A stretch of 23,553 nt of DNA from Candidatus Uhrbacteria bacterium (GTDB taxonomy: Bacteria > Patescibacteriota > Patescibacteriia > UBA9934 > GWF2-40-263). A model generated the notes under the pieces. It worked only from the letters and a program-made list of their open reading frames with translations. It did no database searches and was not told the origin of the DNA. The stretch is from positions 1 to 23,553 of the forward strand of contig JACQXU010000025.1 of assembly GCA_016208545.1 (NCBI GenBank), in the 5' to 3' direction. Of the stretch, positions 16,133 through 23,508 are shown piece by piece. Position 1 is the first letter of the stretch. Each line of letters opens with the position of its first letter. The position numbers and the translations under genes are program-made.

Positions 16133-18133
16133 CTATAGTCGGTTTTTTACACCAAAAAACCAAAATTTACGCGCCCATTTCCACGCAAGAACATTTTTTA
16201 AATAAACACGACTGACGGTAATTGCGCTAAACATGCTCAAAATAACACCAATCGCGAGAGTAAGTGCAAAACCGCGAATGAAACTTGAACTGAACCAATA
16301 TAAAACAGCGGCCGCGATCAGAGTTGTCAAGTTTCCATCTCGAATTGATGTCCAAGCTCGCTTAAATGCTTCGTCAGTTGCAGAACTAAAATCGCGTCCA
16401 GAATGCAACTCTTCTTTAAGACGTTCAAAAATCAGAACGTTTGCATCAACTGCCATTCCAATTGATAAAACAAAACCGGCAATTCCGGCTAGCGTAATTG
16501 TAACGTCAAAAAAACGATATGCCGCAAGGTTAATTACTGCAAAAAACACAAGCGCGAGCACAGCGATCAAACCTGCCAACCGATAAAATACAATCATGAA
16601 AAGCGCAACGAGAATCAAACCAACGATTCCTGCGTTAATGCTTTTTGCAAGCGAAACAGCTCCAAGCGTCGGACCAATGGTTTGCTGTGAAAGCAAATTT
16701 ATAGGAACTGGCAAAGCGCCTGCGTTCAAATCTTGTGCGAGCAAACGCGCTTCATCAACTGTAAAATCTCCAGTGATTACAGCTTGTCCGCCTGAAATAG
16801 CTTGTTGAACAGTTGGAGCAGAAATAATTCCACCATCAAGAAAAATCGCGATCGGCTCTCCAACGTGCGCTTCTGTCAATTCTCCAAATAATTTTGAACC
16901 TTCGTCGTTAAATTCTAAAAGGACATTTGGCGCGCCAGTGTTTTGATCAAATTGAACAGTTGAGCGCTTGAGATGTTTGCCAGAAAGTGCTGTATTTTTC
17001 CAAGGTTCAGCAGGAACAATATCAGCTTCAGTTGTGAACGGCATCAAAATTCGTTTAACAGTTACAGCAGAAACCGGCCGCTCATCGCGTTTATGAATTA
17101 TGTGAAAACCGAATTGTGTTTCAACAACATTTGAAATTTCGCCGACTGGAGTTTGAAGAGCCGCGAGCGAAAAAGCTTCAACGTATTTATCCGGCGTTGC
17201 CCAGCCGAGGTCCTGCGCGCCTTCGAGTGTTGCAAAATTTTCTGGAGTAGCTTGTTCTTTCAATTGTTGTATCTTTATTGTCGCTTCGATTTCCAGAATT
17301 GGATTTTCACATCGCTCTTTTCCTTCATAACAAACAAGCGTGTGCGACAAAAGCATTTCATTTATTTCACCAATGTCTTCAACTCTAAAAATACTGATTC
17401 CTTCTTCGTTTTCGAGAAGCGTACTGTAAATTTGTCCTTCTTTCAATTTTTTTTGATTGATCACTATGAAATAATCTGAATAAACTGAAGTGCCACTGAT
17501 ATTTTTGATGAGAGATCTTTCAATAGGCTCGGAACTATTTTCAGCGATCAATTTGTCAAAGTCCTCGCCTGCTAGTGCTCGATCCAAAACAGTTTTCGCA
17601 GTTTCGCGATCTTGTGTTTGTTTTTCTTTCAGTTGTGCCAATTCTTCCTCTGTTAAATCGCGGCCTGGCTCTTGAACAGGTTCCTTAAATTCGAGAACCG
17701 GGGTTTTTCCAATTTGATCAATCGCTTTAGTAACATCACTAATTCCAGCAAGCTCGATCACCAAACGATATGTTCCGCCAGTTATGATTGTTTGAACAAC
17801 AGGTTCAGAAACTCCAAACGCGTTTACGCGGCGCTCAATGACGTTTTTGACGCCTTCAAGCGCGTTAATACGTTCAGATTCAGGAATTTCAGTCATGTTA
17901 GCCTCGTAAACGAGGTGTGTTCCGCCTTGTAAATCAAGACCGAGGCGAAAAGCTTTTTCCTCAATTTTCAATCCATCCAAGTTCACAAAATGAACAGTTT
18001 GGTTCCAAAGCGCCGGGAAATCGTAACTTGCAAAGACAAGCGTGAGAATTAGCATTAGAACGCCAACGATTCTCCTGCCCCAAGGTTTTTTTGATCTATT
18101 GATTGTTTTTTTCTTTAATTTCCATGTTTGCAT
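16133..18133 (-). CDS. secD: Protein translocase subunit SecD with a parvulin-like insertion
   Basis: A 666-residue SecD. One N-terminal helix (about 21-39) is followed by the first part of the P1 domain (LGLDLQGGTHLVYEAN, 64-79; up to LEFKEP, 147-152). P1 resumes at about 381 (TALSGKHLKRSTVQFD), followed by FLDGGIISAPTVQQAISGGQ and the five-helix membrane domain with AVDANVLIFERLKEEL (561-576). In between lie about 230 extra residues. The second half (about 258-350) reads as a parvulin prolyl isomerase: LSHTLV, DLGW, LQTPVGEISNVVETQFGFHI. The first (about 170-255) looks like a degenerate copy (ALAGEDFDKL, LKEGQIY). Typical SecD lacks this. The insertion probably lies on the outer face and may help fold exported chains as they emerge. 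Confidence 0.93.
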   Translation of the reverse strand: MQTWKLKKKTINRSKKPWGRRIVGVLMLILTLVFASYDFPALWNQTVHFVNLDGLKIEEKAFRLGLDLQGGTHLVYEANMTEIPESERINALEGVKNVIERRVNAFGVSEPVVQTIITGGTYRLVIELAGISDVTKAIDQIGKTPVLEFKEPVQEPGRDLTEEELAQLKEKQTQDRETAKTVLDRALAGEDFDKLIAENSSEPIERSLIKNISGTSVYSDYFIVINQKKLKEGQIYSTLLENEEGISIFRVEDIGEINEMLLSHTLVCYEGKERCENPILEIEATIKIQQLKEQATPENFATLEGAQDLGWATPDKYVEAFSLAALQTPVGEISNVVETQFGFHIIHKRDERPVSAVTVKRILMPFTTEADIVPAEPWKNTALSGKHLKRSTVQFDQNTGAPNVLLEFNDEGSKLFGELTEAHVGEPIAIFLDGGIISAPTVQQAISGGQAVITGDFTVDEARLLAQDLNAGALPVPINLLSQQTIGPTLGAVSLAKSINAGIVGLILVALFMIVFYRLAGLIAVLALVFFAVINLAAYRFFDVTITLAGIAGFVLSIGMAVDANVLIFERLKEELHSGRDFSSATDEAFKRAWTSIRDGNLTTLIAAAVLYWFSSSFIRGFALTLAIGVILSMFSAITVSRVYLKNVLAWKWARKFWFFGVKNRL

Positions 18134-18138
18134 ATTTC

Positions 18139-18170
18139 AGAAGTCAAAGGTCAGAAGTCAGAGGTCAAAA
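18139..18170. repeat. Direct-repeat tract upstream of secD
   Basis: Imperfect tandem units of AGAAGTCAAAGGTC type run to about 18200 just before the secD start (18133). The rest of the 108-base spacer up to 18241 has no clear terminator. A weak promoter-like pair, TTGCGT and TAGACT 17 bases apart on the minus strand, may serve secD. Confidence 0.55.
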
Positions 18171-18241
18171 GTTGGAGATCAGATGTCGGAAAGTCTAGCC
18201 GATTTTACTAAGTGACGCAAGTGGATGATCCGTTCGGCGAT

Positions 18242-18445
18242 TTATTCACTGATAAATTCAAACCTCGGCACTTTCTTTCCATCGATTTCGATTTCTTCAC
18301 TGAACATTTTAAACGGACGCACCCACAAATCTTTCTTTTCATCAAAATATACAACAATTTCTTCTAGTGTTTCACTGTGCCTTGCAACACCAATGACGTC
18401 GTAATTTTTTCCTTTATAATGTTTGTATTTTCCAAGTTTGAGCAT
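18242..18445 (-). CDS. DUF1653 domain protein
   Basis: A 67-residue protein covering one DUF1653 domain: KYKHYKGKNYDVIGVARHSE, then TLEEIVVYFDE, WVRPFKMFSEEIEIDG and VPRFEF. Length and motifs are those of the family, whose function is unknown. The ATG lies 1 base beyond the secA stop, so translation is very probably coupled to secA. It may be a stable partner of the export genes or simply a passenger; nothing in the sequence decides this. Confidence 0.9.
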   Translation of the reverse strand: MLKLGKYKHYKGKNYDVIGVARHSETLEEIVVYFDEKKDLWVRPFKMFSEEIEIDGKKVPRFEFISE

Positions 18446-18446
18446 A

Positions 18447-21140
18447 TCAAGCCCCGTGACACTTCTTATACTTCTTTCCGCTTCCGCAATAACATTGGTC
18501 GTTTCGCCCGAGTTTCTTATCCTCTCCTACTCGCCCCTTAACTCCCTCGCCACCTTTCTCTGCTCCTACCATCACAATTCCCTTCTTTTCAAAAATAGAT
18601 CGATCAAGCTCGGCCTGAACTTTCATGTCAACCGCGTGCTTGGCATACTTGAAAAACGAGTATGTGATTTCAGAATTGATCGCTGAAAGCAATCGTTGGA
18701 ATAAATCAAAACCTTCTTTTTTATATTCAACGAGTGGATCGCGCTGACCGTATCCGCGCAAACCAATTCCTGTTCGAAGCGCGCCCATGCCGGCCAAATG
18801 ATCAATCCAAAGAATATCAATCGCGCGCAAAATCACTCCGCGTTCGGTGTGATAAATTTCTTTTTTGTCTTCAAACAAAACATAAAGTTGATCATAAACT
18901 CCTCGCACAATTTCCATAATCATCTCTATCAACTTAGTTTGTTTTTCAGCAAAATCTTTTTTATCTTCCGATGAATTGACATTCAAATTCGTGATAATAT
19001 TTTTCTGTTCATCTGTAAGCGGAATTATGGTTTGAATAGTTTCAATAATTTCTTGTCCATTTTCGCCGTGGAACAAAACAACTTGTTCAACTTCTCCTTC
19101 AACAATATCAAGCACTCTATCTTTTAATTTTTCTGGTGCGCCATCAAACATTTCCAAAATCTCCCGACGCCGAGCGTAAATAACTTCACGATGTTTATTC
19201 AAAACATCGTCGTATTCAAGTAAATGTTTTCGAGTGTCAAAATGATGTCCTTCAACTCGCTGTTGAGCTTTTTCCATTGCGCGCGAAACCATCGCGTTTC
19301 CAATCGGCATATCTTCTGGAATTCCAAGCCGATCCATCATTGATTTTGTTCGATCTGATCCGAAAATTCGCATCAAATCATCGTCCATTGAAAGATAAAA
19401 CTGCGATGATCCTGGATCGCCCTGGCGACCGCTTCGTCCGCGCAACTGATTGTCAATTCGCCGTGCGTCATGGCGTTCTGTTCCGATCACGTGCAAGCCG
19501 CCAAGTTCTTTTACTCGCTGTTCTTCAAAAGAGTCTGGTGGATTTCCACCAAGTCGGATATCAACTCCGCGTCCTGCCATATTTGTTGCGATCGTAACAG
19601 CTCCAACACGCCCGGCTTGAGCAATGATCTCTGCTTCGCGTGCGTGGTTTTTCGCGTTTAAAACCTCGTGCGTAACTCCGACTTTTGTTAAAAGTTCAGA
19701 AAGCACTTCGTTTTTTTCAACTGAAACAGTTCCGACAAGTTGCGGCTGGCCTTTTTCATGAAGCGCTTTTATTTCAGAAACAAGTGCGTTGAATTTCCCC
19801 CTTTCAGATTTATAAATTCTGTCAGGCAAATCATTTCGAACAGCAAGCTTGTTGGTTGGAATTTCTGTAACTTCCAAATTATAAATTTTCGCAAACTCTT
19901 CAGCTTCTGTTGCGGCAGTTCCGGTCATGCCGGAAAGTTTTTTGTACATTCGAAATAAATTTTGAAATGTAATAGTCGCAAGTGTTTGACTTTCTTTTTG
20001 AATAGCAACTCCTTCTTTTGCTTCGATTGCTTGATGAATTCCTTCTGAAAAACGGCGACCTTGCATTAAACGACCTGTAAATTCATCCACAATAATAACT
20101 TCGCCGTCTTTAACAATATAGTGAATATCTTTTTTGTAATTAGCTCTGGCGCGCAAAGCAGTGTCCGCAAATCTCGCATGCATTCCAGCTCCTACAGCGT
20201 AAAGATTTTCAACTCCCATCGCGCGTTCAATTTTTTCAATTCCAGCGTCTGAAAGAGTTGCTGTCCGCATTTTTTCATCAACATTGAAATCTTCATTCTC
20301 GGTTAAACCGGCCACGATCTGCGCAAAACGAGAATAAAGAACATCAGACTCTTCGGACGGCGCAGAAATTATGAGCGGCGTTCGAGCTTCATCAATCAAA
20401 ATAGAATCAATCTCATCCACAATCGCGTAATGCAAATCCCGCATCACGCATTGATCAATTGTCGGCGACATATTGTCTCTCAAATAATCAAAACCGAATT
20501 GATTGTTTGTGCCGTAAGTGATGTCTGCGTCGTAAGCCTCTTTGCGCGAACACGGACGAAGAAAATCCTCGCGGACATGAAACGACTCGGTTTGAATGTC
20601 TTCCTCTGTCATCCCTTGTCTTCCATTGTCTTCTTTATATTCCGGATCATAAATCAATCCACCATCTTGTTGAATACATCCAACACTTAAACCCAAAAAA
20701 TAAAAAACTTGCCCCATCCAAACCGTGTCGCGGCGGGCAAGATAATCGTTGACAGTAACAAGATGACAGCCTTTTCCAACTAGCGCGTTGAGATAAAGCG
20801 GAGAAGTTGAAGTTAACGTCTTCCCCTCGCCTGTTCTCATTTCAGAAATTCCACCTCGATGCAAAACAATGCCACCCATGAGCTGAACATCAAAATGACG
20901 CTGACCAAGTGTGCGCTTCGCGGCTTCTCGAACAACAGCAAATGCTTCATGGGTGATATTTTCAAGAATTTCACCAGCGAGCAATCGCTCTTTGAAGTTT
21001 TTAGTTTTTTCTCGTAACGCATCGTCTGACAAAACGGAAATCTCTGGCTCAAACGCGTTGATTTTTTCAACATCGCGCCGCAAATCAGACAAAACTTTTT
21101 TATTCGGATCACCGAAAATAATATTGAGGAGTTTTGACAT
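18447..21140 (-). CDS. secA: Preprotein translocase ATPase SecA
   Basis: An 897-residue SecA. Walker A MRTGEGKT is at residues 101-108, DEAD-type Walker B VDEIDS at 241-246, and helicase motifs such as NMAGRGVDIRLG and RGRSGRQGDPG follow. The C-terminal SEC-C zinc motif CYCGSGKKYKKCH (883-895) is complete and binds SecB-like partners or the ribosome in other bacteria. A segment at about 161-185 (GLIYDPEYKEDNGRQ) is an insertion in the first nucleotide-binding domain, seen in various SecA proteins. SecA drives post-translational export through SecYEG. It has its own promoter at 21152-21180 and a leader of only a few bases. hpf precedes it, a common neighbour in bacteria. Confidence 0.97.
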   Translation of the reverse strand: MSKLLNIIFGDPNKKVLSDLRRDVEKINAFEPEISVLSDDALREKTKNFKERLLAGEILENITHEAFAVVREAAKRTLGQRHFDVQLMGGIVLHRGGISEMRTGEGKTLTSTSPLYLNALVGKGCHLVTVNDYLARRDTVWMGQVFYFLGLSVGCIQQDGGLIYDPEYKEDNGRQGMTEEDIQTESFHVREDFLRPCSRKEAYDADITYGTNNQFGFDYLRDNMSPTIDQCVMRDLHYAIVDEIDSILIDEARTPLIISAPSEESDVLYSRFAQIVAGLTENEDFNVDEKMRTATLSDAGIEKIERAMGVENLYAVGAGMHARFADTALRARANYKKDIHYIVKDGEVIIVDEFTGRLMQGRRFSEGIHQAIEAKEGVAIQKESQTLATITFQNLFRMYKKLSGMTGTAATEAEEFAKIYNLEVTEIPTNKLAVRNDLPDRIYKSERGKFNALVSEIKALHEKGQPQLVGTVSVEKNEVLSELLTKVGVTHEVLNAKNHAREAEIIAQAGRVGAVTIATNMAGRGVDIRLGGNPPDSFEEQRVKELGGLHVIGTERHDARRIDNQLRGRSGRQGDPGSSQFYLSMDDDLMRIFGSDRTKSMMDRLGIPEDMPIGNAMVSRAMEKAQQRVEGHHFDTRKHLLEYDDVLNKHREVIYARRREILEMFDGAPEKLKDRVLDIVEGEVEQVVLFHGENGQEIIETIQTIIPLTDEQKNIITNLNVNSSEDKKDFAEKQTKLIEMIMEIVRGVYDQLYVLFEDKKEIYHTERGVILRAIDILWIDHLAGMGALRTGIGLRGYGQRDPLVEYKKEGFDLFQRLLSAINSEITYSFFKYAKHAVDMKVQAELDRSIFEKKGIVMVGAEKGGEGVKGRVGEDKKLGRNDQCYCGSGKKYKKCHGA

Positions 21141-21151
21141 AGACTTTGCGC

Positions 21152-21180
21152 ATTATCTATTCAAATCAAAAAAAAATCAA
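21152..21180 (-). promoter_or_regulatory. secA promoter
   Basis: Minus strand: TTGATT (21180-21175), 17-base spacer, GATAAT (21157-21152). They match the consensus at 4 and 5 of 6 positions. Initiation near 21145 would leave about 5 bases before the ATG at 21140. There is no Shine-Dalgarno sequence. Confidence 0.6.
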
Positions 21181-21198
21181 GCCGACGTTGCCGACAAT

Positions 21199-21269
21199 GA
21201 GCGGTTGCGCCATGTCGTAGTGAACAACGGCGAAAAGTCCGTTGGCACGGAGACATGGTGCGACCGCTC
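21199..21269. other. Long GC-rich stem-loop between hpf and secA
   Basis: Arms GAGCGGTTGCGCCATGTC (21199-21216) and GACATGGTGCGACCGCTC (21252-21269) pair at 16 of 18 positions. The two differences form G-T or A-C pairs depending on strand. Inside, CAACGG (21225-21230) and CCGTTG (21239-21244) make a second hairpin with an 8-base loop. The element is much richer in G+C than its surroundings. On the minus strand it lies after the hpf stop and before the secA promoter, so it could end or protect the hpf mRNA. A palindromic repeat element is an alternative. Confidence 0.65.
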
Positions 21270-21287
21270 TATACTATCTGCCCGAGT

Positions 21288-21635
21288 TTATTCCTTCCCC
21301 GGTCTTATTACCTTTTTCGAACGATCTTTCAGCTTCTCTTTGTATTCACTTAGCTGTCGTCTCATTTGATCTTTTACTTTGTCAATCGCTTCGTACAAAT
21401 CTTCCGATTCCTGCGAAGCCATCAATTCTTTTCCAGGCAAATGCAAAAGCATCTCTGCGCGAAAAAACGGACCTTTCGCGTGATGCTGTGTAACTTTTCC
21501 GATTTCAATACGCAACTCGTCTGCAGGATCAAAACTACTGCAGATTTTTGACAGAGCTTCAACTTTTTCTTCAACGTACGATTGAATCGCGTTTGTGATT
21601 TCAAGACTGGTTCCTTTGAGAGAAATGATGCGCAT
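21288..21635 (-). CDS. hpf: Ribosome hibernation factor HPF/RaiA family (short form)
   Basis: A 115-residue protein with the family fold: MRIISLKGTSLEITNAIQSY, EEKVEALSKI, then strands ELRIEIGKV and FRAEMLLHLPG, and the helix DLYEAIDKVKDQMRRQLSEY followed by a basic tail (KEKLKDRSKK). Short forms bind the 30S subunit and silence ribosomes when growth stops. The C-terminal dimerisation domain of long HPF is absent. The next gene is secA, a frequent neighbour of hpf. Upstream a 17-bp hairpin separates it from murB; no clear promoter is seen, so it may be read from murB or from the hairpin region. Confidence 0.88.
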   Translation of the reverse strand: MRIISLKGTSLEITNAIQSYVEEKVEALSKICSSFDPADELRIEIGKVTQHHAKGPFFRAEMLLHLPGKELMASQESEDLYEAIDKVKDQMRRQLSEYKEKLKDRSKKVIRPGKE

Positions 21636-21653
21636 AATTGAAAATAAGTTTTA

Positions 21654-21709
21654 GGTTTTAGGTTTTGGGTTCTAGGTTTTCTAACACCAAACACCCAAAA
21701 CCTAAAACC
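21654..21709. repeat. 17-bp stem-loop overlapping the murB stop (repeat copy C with an inverted copy)
   Basis: GGTTTTAGGTTTTGGGT (21654-21670) and ACCCAAAACCTAAAACC (21693-21709) pair perfectly around a 22-base loop. The right arm is part of the stop-codon-associated repeat also found at 8447 and 9569. The murB TAG is at 21704-21702. No strong T-tract follows on either strand, so a terminator is possible but not certain. Confidence 0.75.
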
Positions 21710-22667
21710 CAACATACTGAACTTCCTCTTCCAAGTTTATCCCAAATTCATTTTGAGCGCGAGTTTTGATAAGCGCAATAAGTTGAACAACGTCGTCAGC
21801 TGTGGCACTTCCGATATTTACAACAAAATTTCCATGTTTTTCACTAACTTTTGCTCCGCCAATTTGTTTTCCTTTCAAATCAAGTTGGTCAATGAGCCAC
21901 CCGACAGAAATTCTTCTCTTTTCGATCATTTGAATCGGCAAATCTAATTTTTGTTTTAAAATTTGTAATTCGTCATCAGATTTTATTTCGAAATTTTTGA
22001 ACATACAACCGGCAGAACCCGCATCAAGTGGTTGAGATGTTTTTCTCGCGCTTAATTTTTCGTCTAATTCTACCAAAAGTTTTTTTGAGTCATCTTTTTC
22101 AAGTTCAAACGTCGCTGATAAAATAATATCGTTATTGTGTTTGATAACTGAATCGCGGTAGCTAAAATGCAAATCATCTTTTTTTACTGTGATCACTTCC
22201 CCGTCGCGCAACAATTCAACTTCAACAAGATAGTCTTTTGTTTCGCCGCCAAAACATCCAGCATTACCGCGAACAGCTCCGCCGATTGTGCCAGGAAGTG
22301 AAATCGCCCAAGTTAAACCGGAAAGTCCGGCTTTGGCAGTTTTACGAGCAACCGAAGATGAAAGCGCACCGGATTCTACTCGAACACGATTTCCGTTTAT
22401 GACAACGTCGCGCATTGCAATTTTGATCGCGATTCCTTCAAACGGTTTATCATTCACCAAAATGTTTGATCCTCCGCCAAAAATAAAATATGGAATGTTT
22501 TGATCAGACTTGATTTTCAAAACTTGTTTTAGCTCATTAACTGAACGAACTTCAACAAACCATTTTGCTGTTCCGCCAATTCTAAAGTTAGTGTGTTTGC
22601 TCATTGGCTCGTTTTCCTTCAAACGAGAACCAAAAATAAAGTGAAATTGAGAGATGATTTGGTTCAT
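21702..22667 (-). CDS. murB: UDP-N-acetylenolpyruvoylglucosamine reductase MurB
   Basis: A 321-residue MurB. The FAD-binding pattern includes FGGGSNILV (63-71) and SLPGTIGGAVRGNAGCFG. The proton-donor loop reads SAGCMFKN with Cys221 where many MurB proteins have Ser; Cys variants are known in type II enzymes. The C-terminal LEEEVQYVG supplies the catalytic Glu. It makes UDP-MurNAc for peptidoglycan. AAGGA before the ATG may be a ribosome-binding site. The protein ends in Gly-Phe encoded by a repeat that also ends the HD phosphohydrolase. The upstream spacer contains the terminator of the preceding gene and a purine-rich repeat. Confidence 0.95.
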   Translation of the reverse strand: MNQIISQFHFIFGSRLKENEPMSKHTNFRIGGTAKWFVEVRSVNELKQVLKIKSDQNIPYFIFGGGSNILVNDKPFEGIAIKIAMRDVVINGNRVRVESGALSSSVARKTAKAGLSGLTWAISLPGTIGGAVRGNAGCFGGETKDYLVEVELLRDGEVITVKKDDLHFSYRDSVIKHNNDIILSATFELEKDDSKKLLVELDEKLSARKTSQPLDAGSAGCMFKNFEIKSDDELQILKQKLDLPIQMIEKRRISVGWLIDQLDLKGKQIGGAKVSEKHGNFVVNIGSATADDVVQLIALIKTRAQNEFGINLEEEVQYVGF

Positions 22668-22688
22668 AATTTTTTCCTTTCCACTTTT

Positions 22689-22709
22689 CTACTCTACTAC
22701 TTTCCTACT
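22689..22709. repeat. 21-bp repeat upstream of murB, copy 2
   Basis: It matches the tract at the secF stop (15221-15241) at 20 of 21 positions, and degenerate units continue on both sides (about 22675-22713). On the minus strand it is purine-rich (AGTAGGAAAGTAGTAGAGTAG-like) and forms most of the murB leader. Confidence 0.7.
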
Positions 22710-22717
22710 TTCTTAAC

Positions 22718-22738
22718 AAAAAAAGACCCAAAGGGTCT
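22718..22738 (-). terminator. Rho-independent terminator after the YfiH-like gene
   Basis: On the minus strand AGACCC, loop TTT and GGGTCT (22738-22724) are followed by TTTTTTT (22724-22718). It lies 8 bases after the TAG at 22747. Confidence 0.85.
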
Positions 22739-22746
22739 AGAGAGAG

Positions 22747-23508
22747 CTAGAGAAGCTTCACCACGACAAGATTCCTCTTGGTCTTGTCGCGACGATTGAA
22801 GTGAAACATGAACGTTCCGTCGTGATACTTGTCGGTCGCGGTGTCGTGACCGTCGGACACGACATTTTCTGCCAACAGACCAAGTTCTTTGAGCCGGCAA
22901 CGGATAAGCGCGTTGAGATCAATGTGTCCGGCCGAACTGTCGATCACTACGTTGCTCATTGTTCCGTCACGATAATCGTATCTTTGACGCAAGTACTCGA
23001 TGAGACGATAGTTCCTTTCTGCAAAAGGATTCACCTGCATGGTTCCATCAGGACCGAGCACAAACGCAGTTGTTGGATGATCAAACGCCCTTGGTCCGAT
23101 TCCAGCCGCGATGAAGACTTTCAACTTGCGAGGTGCTTCACAGATTTTGAGAAGTCCAGCATCAATGACACTATTGTGTTGACGTGCCGCTGACCCTTCG
23201 ATCAGTCCGCGATCAATGAGTGCGTCGCGGCCACAGTGAAGTCCGAGGACCTTGTGTTGCGAACTGTCGTAGATCACAGTTGTCGGACAGTCCGCAGACG
23301 CGAGAAAGTACGCATCACCGGAATGTTCGAGCAGAACTCCGTCAGCGTCAGCGCCACGGAAGAAGCCGGGAAGAAGTTCTGTCGTGAGGTCTTCAGCTTT
23401 GACAACATACGCTTTTAACGCAGGCTTTGGAACCAGCGCGCGACGAATGGCATGCTCCGTGATCACCTCCGCAATTGCGGATGTGATAAACGGATTTTTC
23501 TTTTCCAT
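22747..23508 (-). CDS. YfiH/laccase-domain protein (polyphenol oxidase family; purine nucleoside phosphorylase-like)
   Basis: A 253-residue product with family motifs: GADADGVLLE, SADCPTTVIYD (Cys74), LGLHCGRDAL (His91), AAGIGP and FHFNRRDKTKRNLVVV. In YfiH-type proteins a His in an upstream QVHG motif, the Cys of ADC and the His of HxGW bind zinc. The Cys and second His are here, but I see no QVHG: the corresponding part reads LKAYVVKAEDLT, and the HxGWRG loop is HCGRDA. It is therefore a divergent member. Members act on purine nucleosides, or protect cell-wall synthesis in E. coli. The frame stays open upstream to the right edge (15 more codons), so the true start may lie outside. Base composition is richer in G+C than murB. 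Confidence 0.75.
   Translation of the reverse strand: MEKKNPFITSAIAEVITEHAIRRALVPKPALKAYVVKAEDLTTELLPGFFRGADADGVLLEHSGDAYFLASADCPTTVIYDSSQHKVLGLHCGRDALIDRGLIEGSAARQHNSVIDAGLLKICEAPRKLKVFIAAGIGPRAFDHPTTAFVLGPDGTMQVNPFAERNYRLIEYLRQRYDYRDGTMSNVVIDSSAGHIDLNALIRCRLKELGLLAENVVSDGHDTATDKYHDGTFMFHFNRRDKTKRNLVVVKLL

Noticed and set aside
21650..21715. Telomere-like or CRISPR-like TTTTAGG repeats
   Set aside because: There are only a few units with no regular spacers and no cas genes; a hairpin built from an inverted repeat explains them better.
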